From positions 9,048 to 14,577 of the forward strand of contig PMGM01000103.1 in assembly GCA_003158115.1 (NCBI GenBank): DNA of 5,530 bases, read 5' to 3'. The position numbers and the translations under genes were made by a program. This document shows, in pieces, positions 1 to 5,530 of this stretch; position 1 is the stretch's first letter; each line of letters starts with the position of its first letter. The notes beneath the pieces are model-generated. The model made no database searches, was not told the origin of the DNA, and was given only the letters and a program-made list of their open reading frames with translations. This DNA comes from Methanobacterium sp. (GTDB lineage Archaea; Methanobacteriota; Methanobacteria; Methanobacteriales; Methanobacteriaceae).

Positions 1-564
1 ATCAATGCAGCTTCTACTTACAGACCTGTGTATATTACGAGCGACAACATTAACAACACATCTGAGGATAATACTAGAATTAACAATATAGTAAACGCCC
101 TACAACAATTAGGATTATTTGCAGTAAACTATGGTTTAGGTCCAAATGAACATTACAGTATACTTCAAAATATAACCATACCGCAAAATGCTTTAATAGT
201 CGATATATACGGTGGACTTTGTGCAGGTACAATTTGGGAAATGAATCAATCATATTACAAATATTATAAAGGTAACAGAACGATATTTTCTATCTGGATC
301 GATACACCATTAACATTAGATGATATACAATTTTTACCAAGAGCTCAAGATGATAATTTCACACCACTTTATGGCACACTTGGAGGATTCCCTGATTTTA
401 ATGACACAAATAACGATGGAATCTTTGAACCAGGATTAGAAAAAGATGGACTTAACAATCCGGCTCTATTTTTAAAAAATAGTGGATATAATTACCTATC
501 CTTAATAAATGAGGATATTAACACCATAGTTGATAATATATTACATGAAGCAACAAATCTTTAA
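1..564 (+). CDS. C-terminal domain of a large surface protein of pseudomurein-walled methanogens (5' end outside window)
   Basis: The frame is open to the left edge, so only the last 187 codons are present; the GTG at position 28 is an internal valine, not a start. The visible part is one compact domain: a VYITSDN strand, a helix (RINNIVNALQQLG), YGLGPNEHYS, a central DIYGGLCAGTIWEM motif with the only cysteine, and a closing helix (DINTIVDNILHEA). I recognise this domain from the C-termini of Methanobacteriales cell-surface proteins that often carry pseudomurein-binding repeats upstream; those repeats are not visible here. A DTNNDG loop (codons from 403) resembles a calcium-binding dockerin or EF-hand loop. 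There are about seven N-x-S/T sequons (NNT, NTS, NIT, NQS, NRT, NFT, NDT), as expected of a secreted archaeal glycoprotein. No C-terminal membrane anchor follows, so attachment would be non-covalent or N-terminal. All four arginines are AGA, typical of the host background. Catalytic function is unknown; binding or adhesion to the cell wall is the usual inference. Confidence 0.8.
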   Translation: MNAASTYRPVYITSDNINNTSEDNTRINNIVNALQQLGLFAVNYGLGPNEHYSILQNITIPQNALIVDIYGGLCAGTIWEMNQSYYKYYKGNRTIFSIWIDTPLTLDDIQFLPRAQDDNFTPLYGTLGGFPDFNDTNNDGIFEPGLEKDGLNNPALFLKNSGYNYLSLINEDINTIVDNILHEATNL

Positions 565-575
565 TTATATAAATG

Positions 576-584
576 CCCCCCCCC
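576..584. repeat. C9 homopolymer just after the surface-protein stop
   Basis: Nine consecutive C residues start 11 nt after the TAA stop, in DNA where C is otherwise scarce. The tract lies outside the reading frame, so slippage would not alter the protein. It could be a transcript 3'-end element, a slippage-prone site, or a sequencing or assembly artefact in homopolymer length. Confidence 0.7.
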
Positions 585-643
585 TATGCTGTTACATCTT
601 GAAATATCCTTGATTTATTGATTTTAAATATAAAAAAAATTTA

Positions 644-746
644 TTTTTTTAATATCGATGTTTAGAATGATTTTTTTTGTCAGTACTAATTTTTTTTGTG
701 TAACATTCGTCTATTGTTTATTATTAAATTTTTGATCTTTTTTTTT
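644..746 (+). terminator. Cluster of oligo-T tracts ending the surface-protein transcript
   Basis: Four tracts lie in about 100 nt downstream of the first gene: T7 at 644-650, T8 at 671-678, T8 at 690-697 and T9 at 738-746. The last sits in the loop of a short inverted repeat (TGATC at 733-737, GATCA at 750-754). Archaeal RNA polymerase terminates at U-rich tracts without needing a hairpin, so a series of such tracts is the expected form of a terminator region. Which tract works cannot be told from sequence. Confidence 0.55.
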
Positions 747-1274
747 AATGATCATAAAATTTTTCAATTATGGTGTATAATAATGTAATTGGGTGAAAAA
801 AGTTGATTTGACAATTTTAAAATATAAAATATTTTAAATATTGTAGAAAAAAAGTGAAATGTTAAATCCAAAAAGTAAGTTTTTCATCAAAAAAGGCATA
901 TAACTCGTTTATTCAAGATTATATGTTAATTTTTTTAATTTGTATCAAAGACCCTTTTTTTTGTAGATTTATAAAAATAGTATACTAAAATATATTTTAT
1001 TTTGAATTTGACTATCTTTTTTAGAAATATCTCTTTTTAAGCAGAGATTATTTTAAAATATGAACTTACTTATAAAATAATGAATTTAACCATATAATTA
1101 TCTTTTTATTTATATCTTAATAGCTAAAAAAGTCAGTTACTCACAGGTGAAGTTAATTTAGATGTATTTATCATTTAAACTCTTTTATTCTTTTTCATCA
1201 GCTTGAGAATAGGTAAATTTATTATTTTCCAAGTTTAATATAGATATTAATAATAAAATATTAAGAGGAATTTT

Positions 1275-1370
1275 ATGAAAAAATAACAATCCTCAATTTA
1301 TATCTTATTATACAGTGCGGAGTGCATATTGACAATTTTTGTGGATGAAGAATCTGTTTCGAGAACCTAA
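1275..1370 (+). pseudogene. Possible remnant of a small gene, interrupted after three codons
   Basis: AAGAGGAAT at 1263-1271 is a good ribosome binding site with normal spacing to the ATG at 1275, but the frame reads Met-Lys-Lys-stop. The same frame then continues open for 27 codons (QSSIYILLY..., then IFVDEESVSRT) to a second stop at 1368. One stop codon in an otherwise translatable stretch behind a good start signal could be a decayed gene or a three-codon leader. I do not recognise the residues. An equally serious alternative is coincidence in AT-rich DNA. Confidence 0.2.
1297..1304 (+). promoter_or_regulatory. Candidate TATA box for katG (or for the small remnant's region)
   Basis: TTTATATC matches seven of eight bases of the archaeal TTTATATA box. 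Transcription would begin near 1325 and leave a katG leader of roughly 115 nt. AT-rich alternatives closer to the gene (1404-1418, 1421-1429) would put the start of transcription at or inside the coding region, which suits katG less well. The assignment is weak because TATA-like strings are common here. Confidence 0.25.
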
Positions 1371-1375
1371 CGAAA
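1357..1375. promoter_or_regulatory. Inverted repeat TTTCG-N9-CGAAA upstream of katG, possible operator
   Basis: The perfect 5-bp arms are separated by nine bases, 64 nt before the katG start, in a short patch that is richer in GC than the rest of the gap. Spacing of about one and a half helical turns between half-site centres could suit a dimeric regulator, and a peroxide-responsive repressor would make sense for katG. No known operator consensus is matched, so this is inference only. Confidence 0.2.
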
Positions 1376-1418
1376 TAGTGATGGGACTATTTAGATCTTA
1401 TGTAATTTAAATAAATAG

Positions 1419-3623
<2,205 letters not shown>

Positions 3624-3647
3624 AAACGTCATTTTGAATGTATTATC

Positions 3648-3699
3648 TGGGACTAGTCCCATTAATCAAATCCTACATCATTTTCCCATATTTTTTTTT
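3648..3699 (+). terminator. Palindrome and T9 tract after katG, probable terminator region
   Basis: TGGGACTAGTCCCA at 3648-3661 is a perfect 14-bp palindrome 24 nt past the katG stop; as RNA it can form a 5-bp GC-rich stem with a CUAG loop. A run of nine T follows at 3691-3699, and an A8-C-T8 string at 3731-3747 gives a further U-tract. The T9 tract is the likely release site. The 29-nt gap between hairpin and T-tract means this is not a classical bacterial intrinsic terminator; the palindrome may serve another purpose. Confidence 0.5.
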
Positions 3700-3836
3700 A
3701 TATTTCAACATCTTAGTTCTATAAATTCTTAAAAAAAACTTTTTTTTGGTTTAATGCGATTTAATTGGTTTCTAACGGACATATTCCAACTTATGTACTG
3801 ATATTGTAACATCATATTTAGATCAATAATTTTCAT

Positions 3837-3870
3837 AGTAGTCACAAAATAGTCAAATATATATTTTATA
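3837..3870. repeat. Left copy of an imperfect direct repeat flanking the fic gene
   Basis: AGTAGTCA (3837-3844) and TAGTCAAATA (3850-3859), followed by an AT stretch, recur in compact form after the gene at 4954-4979, where AGTAGTCAAATA is followed by a similar AT stretch. The left copy overlaps the fic promoter. It may be a cassette boundary or a shared regulator site; in AT-rich DNA chance is also possible. Confidence 0.3.
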
Positions 3871-3871
3871 A
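3858..3871 (+). promoter_or_regulatory. TATA box of the fic promoter
   Basis: TATATATTTTATAA is a strong archaeal TATA-like element. The expected start of transcription, about 25 nt from its centre, falls near 3887, giving a leader of about 20 nt that just contains the ribosome binding site. This geometry supports both the promoter and the ATG at 3908. Confidence 0.5.
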
Positions 3872-3895
3872 GGAATATAGAATATTTTGTTGATT

Positions 3896-3901
3896 AGAGG
3901 A
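3896..3901 (+). promoter_or_regulatory. Ribosome binding site that fixes the fic start
   Basis: AGAGGA lies six bases before the ATG at 3908. The frame also extends upstream to TTG codons at 3887 and 3890, but those would include this site inside the coding region and have no binding site of their own, so the ATG is the start. Confidence 0.7.
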
Positions 3902-3907
3902 AAAAAA

Positions 3908-4951
3908 ATGTTTAGGCCAAATTTTAGTTACACCGATAGTATGGTCAATAACTTGCTGGAAATTTATTCCATAGAAGAATTTATAGCTAACGCACCCATG
4001 ATTGTGGAGATGGAAGTTTCTTTAAAAAGGGATGCCTTACTAAAATCTGTTCATCATTCAACAGCAATTGAAGGAAATCCTCTCTCATTAAATCAAGTTG
4101 ATAAACTTGCAAAAGGTATCGAAATAAATGCGCAAAAAAAAGCCAAACAGGAAGTTTTAAATTATTTAAATGTGCTTGAAAACTTGGATAAATACTCTGA
4201 AAATGGTAAAATCACTGAAAAAAATATATTACAACTTCATGGAGATATAACCCATTACACGTTAGATTACACATATCTTGAAGGCCAGTACAGAACCATA
4301 CCAGTGCATGTTGTTAATAATAAAGGAGAAATAGTTTTTACACCACCCCATGTGAATTTGATTCCTAAGGAGATGGAAAACTTCGTTGAATGGATTAATC
4401 ATATTATAAAATTAAATCCAGTTATAGCTGCAGGAATAATCCATTACGAATTTGTGAGGATACATCCTTTTGTAGATGGTAATGGAAGAACAGGACGAAG
4501 TTTAGCAGCTCTTTTCCTTTATCTTAAAAAATTTGATGTTGAAAGATTTTTTACTCTCGATGAATACTATGATAACGATAGACAATTATATTATGACGCT
4601 CTCAATTCAGTTGATTCAGAAACTAAAGATTTAACTAAATGGTTAGAATATTTTTTAGAGGGATTTAAAATTTCAATTACAGAAATCAAAGATCAGATAC
4701 TGCTATTTTCACCAGAAAAGGTTGGAAAACAAAAGATTAAACTATCAAATAAATATAGGAAAATACTGGAATATATACATTCAAATGGTAGTATCACAAA
4801 TTCTGAAGTTCAAAAACTTCTAAATATTTCACGACAAGGAGCTTATAAAGATTTAAGATATTTAATGGATATCGAAACCGTTGACAAAAAAGGAGGTAGC
4901 CGTTCAACCTACTATGTTCTAAAAAACACCATACCCATAAAATCACAATAA
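3908..4951 (+). CDS. Class II Fic-domain protein (self-inhibited AMPylase type) with C-terminal winged helix
   Basis: Fic enzymes usually transfer AMP from ATP to a hydroxyl side chain of a target protein. The 347-residue product starts at the ATG behind AGAGGA. In order: an N-terminal helical part with the inhibitory motif STAIEG (residues 51-56; E55 blocks productive ATP binding in class II members); the target-docking flap around GQYRTIPVHV to FTPPH (126-148); the complete Fic motif HPFVDGNGRTGR (186-197) with catalytic H186, D190, N192, R194 and R197; and a winged helix-turn-helix (about 275-340, NSEVQKLLNISRQGAYKDLRYL then KKGGSRSTYYVL). No signal peptide or membrane segment. All catalytic and inhibitory residues are intact, so the enzyme should be competent but restrained. 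The winged helix may bind DNA, perhaps its own promoter, or nucleic-acid-bound targets. The target is unknown. Arginine codons are 9 of 12 AGR, like the host. Monocistronic: own promoter, 217 nt before the next gene. No separate antitoxin is needed since the inhibitor is built in. Confidence 0.93.
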   Translation: MFRPNFSYTDSMVNNLLEIYSIEEFIANAPMIVEMEVSLKRDALLKSVHHSTAIEGNPLSLNQVDKLAKGIEINAQKKAKQEVLNYLNVLENLDKYSENGKITEKNILQLHGDITHYTLDYTYLEGQYRTIPVHVVNNKGEIVFTPPHVNLIPKEMENFVEWINHIIKLNPVIAAGIIHYEFVRIHPFVDGNGRTGRSLAALFLYLKKFDVERFFTLDEYYDNDRQLYYDALNSVDSETKDLTKWLEYFLEGFKISITEIKDQILLFSPEKVGKQKIKLSNKYRKILEYIHSNGSITNSEVQKLLNISRQGAYKDLRYLMDIETVDKKGGSRSTYYVLKNTIPIKSQ

Positions 4952-4953
4952 AA

Positions 4954-4979
4954 AGTAGTCAAATAATATATTTATTTTA
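4954..4979. repeat. Right copy of the imperfect direct repeat flanking the fic gene
   Basis: AGTAGTCAAATA begins three bases after the fic stop and is followed by ATATATTTATTTT. It shares AGTAGTCA and TAGTCAAATA with the region at 3837-3859 upstream of the gene; relative to that copy it lacks an insertion of about 11 bases. Confidence 0.3.
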
Positions 4980-4992
4980 GTTTTCTTCTTTA
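4971..4992 (+). terminator. Pyrimidine-rich tract, possible fic terminator
   Basis: A U-rich stretch with only three purines in 22 bases lies 20-41 nt past the fic stop. No long uninterrupted T run and no hairpin are seen, so this is a weak call resting on the general behaviour of archaeal polymerases. The rest of the 217-nt gap to the next gene shows only AT-rich sequence. Confidence 0.3.
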
Positions 4993-5098
4993 TCCACATT
5001 ATATTTGTATTTACAAAAAAATATCAACAGTATTCAACCAGTATTTGATATAATCTGGATGGATCATTAATAAAATGTAATAAATATCTTGTTCATAG

Positions 5099-5110
5099 TT
5101 ATAATATAAA
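5099..5110 (+). promoter_or_regulatory. Candidate TATA box for the 99-residue gene
   Basis: TTATAATATAAA would place the transcript start near 5130 and give a leader of about 35-40 nt that contains the ribosome binding site. A second candidate, TTATATAATAA at 5136-5146, would start transcription near 5165, after the binding site, so it fits less well. Confidence 0.3.
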
Positions 5111-5158
5111 ATAATTAAATTAAAACGTTAATTGGTTATATAATAATTTTAAAAATTC

Positions 5159-5166
5159 GAGGGATC
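5159..5166 (+). promoter_or_regulatory. Ribosome binding site of the 99-residue gene
   Basis: GAGGGATC resembles the GAGGTGATC complement of the archaeal 16S rRNA tail with one base missing. The GAGG core ends six bases before the ATG at 5169, which supports both the start codon and the reality of this small gene. Confidence 0.65.
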
Positions 5167-5168
5167 AG

Positions 5169-5468
5169 ATGTTTAAGAACGAGTTAAAGGAATATAAAGA
5201 ATTGCAAAAAGCAGAAGTTCAAAAACATCTTGAAATATTAGATAAAGTACATAAATTAGTTGATTCTATCTTTGAGAAATATGGTATGCAACCAATGCAT
5301 AGTGAAGATGTATCACCTCAAAATTCATGGATTAAAGTGAGAATACATAATATTGCTAAATTAGAACTTCCAACCGAATTAATAAATGATCTGACTAAAG
5401 AGATGGATTCTGAAAAAAGTCTAGTAACTATACTAGATGGTAAACTCGAATTAACTTTTAGTTATTAA
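5169..5468 (+). CDS. Hypothetical 99-residue charged cytosolic protein
   Basis: I do not recognise this protein. It is supported by a strong ribosome binding site, an ATG start, a plausible promoter, and a hairpin-plus-T8 terminator just downstream. Residues 2-39 are rich in Lys, Glu and Leu with heptad-like spacing of hydrophobics (LKEYKELQKAEVQKHLEIL and on), so a long amphipathic helix or short coiled coil is likely. A polar linker with HSEDVSPQNS (44-53) follows, then a segment of alternating strands and one helix (WIKVRIHNIAKLEL, TELINDLTKEM, LVTILDGKLELTF), suggesting a small alpha/beta domain that ends on a strand. There is no cysteine, signal peptide, membrane segment or metal motif. 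It follows fic in the same direction but is 217 nt away with its own signals, so a functional link is not shown. It could be a small partner protein that dimerises through the N-terminal helix. Confidence 0.75.
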   Translation: MFKNELKEYKELQKAEVQKHLEILDKVHKLVDSIFEKYGMQPMHSEDVSPQNSWIKVRIHNIAKLELPTELINDLTKEMDSEKSLVTILDGKLELTFSY

Positions 5469-5486
5469 TAAAAAGGATAGTTGGAG

Positions 5487-5520
5487 AAATATAAAATACT
5501 AACTGTACTATATTTTTTTT
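5487..5520 (+). terminator. Hairpin plus T8 after the 99-residue gene
   Basis: AAATATA (5487-5493) and TATATTT (5509-5515) form a perfect 7-bp stem with a 15-nt loop, and the right arm runs into T8 at 5513-5520. It begins 18 nt after the stop codon. The T-tract alone would be enough in archaea; the all-AU stem is weak. Confidence 0.55.
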
Positions 5521-5530
5521 GTTAAAAACT

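Noticed and set aside
28..30. GTG as start of the first gene
   Set aside because: The frame is open to the left edge, there is no ribosome binding site before it, and the domain's first strand includes this valine. The gene is simply cut by the window.
1329..1334. TTGACA, a bacterial -35 element that might have travelled with katG
   Set aside because: There is no acceptable -10 element at the proper spacing; the string alone is likely chance.
3887..3907. Upstream TTG starts for the fic gene, adding up to seven residues
   Set aside because: The ribosome binding site at 3896-3901 lies inside this extension and is correctly spaced for the ATG at 3908; the predicted transcript start is also near 3887.
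3908..5468. Fic protein and the 99-residue protein as a toxin-antitoxin pair
   Set aside because: The Fic protein carries its own inhibitory motif, the second gene is 217 nt away with separate signals, and it lacks an inhibitory S/TxxxE(G/N) motif of the stand-alone antitoxin type.

Overview
The window most likely comes from a methanogenic archaeon of the order Methanobacteriales (Methanobrevibacter or Methanobacterium type); this is an inference. It rests on a very AT-rich background, oligo-T tracts after genes, TATA-like boxes combined with GAGG-type ribosome binding sites, and, at the left edge, the C-terminal domain of a surface protein whose wording (YITSDN..., DIYGGLCAGTI..., GYNYL..., DINTIV..I..EA) I recognise from pseudomurein-associated surface proteins of that order. 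All genes lie on the + strand.

Layout: (1) 1-564, the 3' end of a large secreted or surface protein, cut by the left window edge. (2) 565-1439, 875 nt of extremely AT-rich sequence without an intact gene, holding several T-tracts, an isolated run of nine C, and two possible remnants of decayed small genes. (3) 1440-3623, katG, a full-length bifunctional haem catalase-peroxidase with all catalytic residues. (4) 3624-3907, an intergenic region with a 14-bp perfect palindrome, T-tracts and a good archaeal promoter. (5) 3908-4951, a class II (self-inhibited) Fic-domain AMPylase-type protein with a C-terminal winged helix. (6) 4952-5168, an AT-rich gap. (7) 5169-5468, a 99-residue protein I do not recognise, followed by a hairpin plus T8 terminator.

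The genes do not form an operon: gaps of 217 nt or more separate them and most appear to have their own expression signals. The common theme is at most accessory: a surface protein, an oxidative-stress enzyme and a Fic protein, in a loosely packed region. The clearest anomaly is katG. It is visibly more GC-rich than its surroundings and uses CGN arginine codons (29 of 40 by hand count), whereas the fic gene uses AGR for 9 of 12 and the surface protein for 4 of 4. This fits horizontal acquisition. Within katG the arginine codons change character near the 3' end (4 of 29 AGR up to residue 483, 7 of 11 after it), suggesting amelioration or a mosaic gene. I do not see evidence for a wholly new multi-gene system; the most open questions are the katG flanks, the repeats around fic, and the 99-residue protein.
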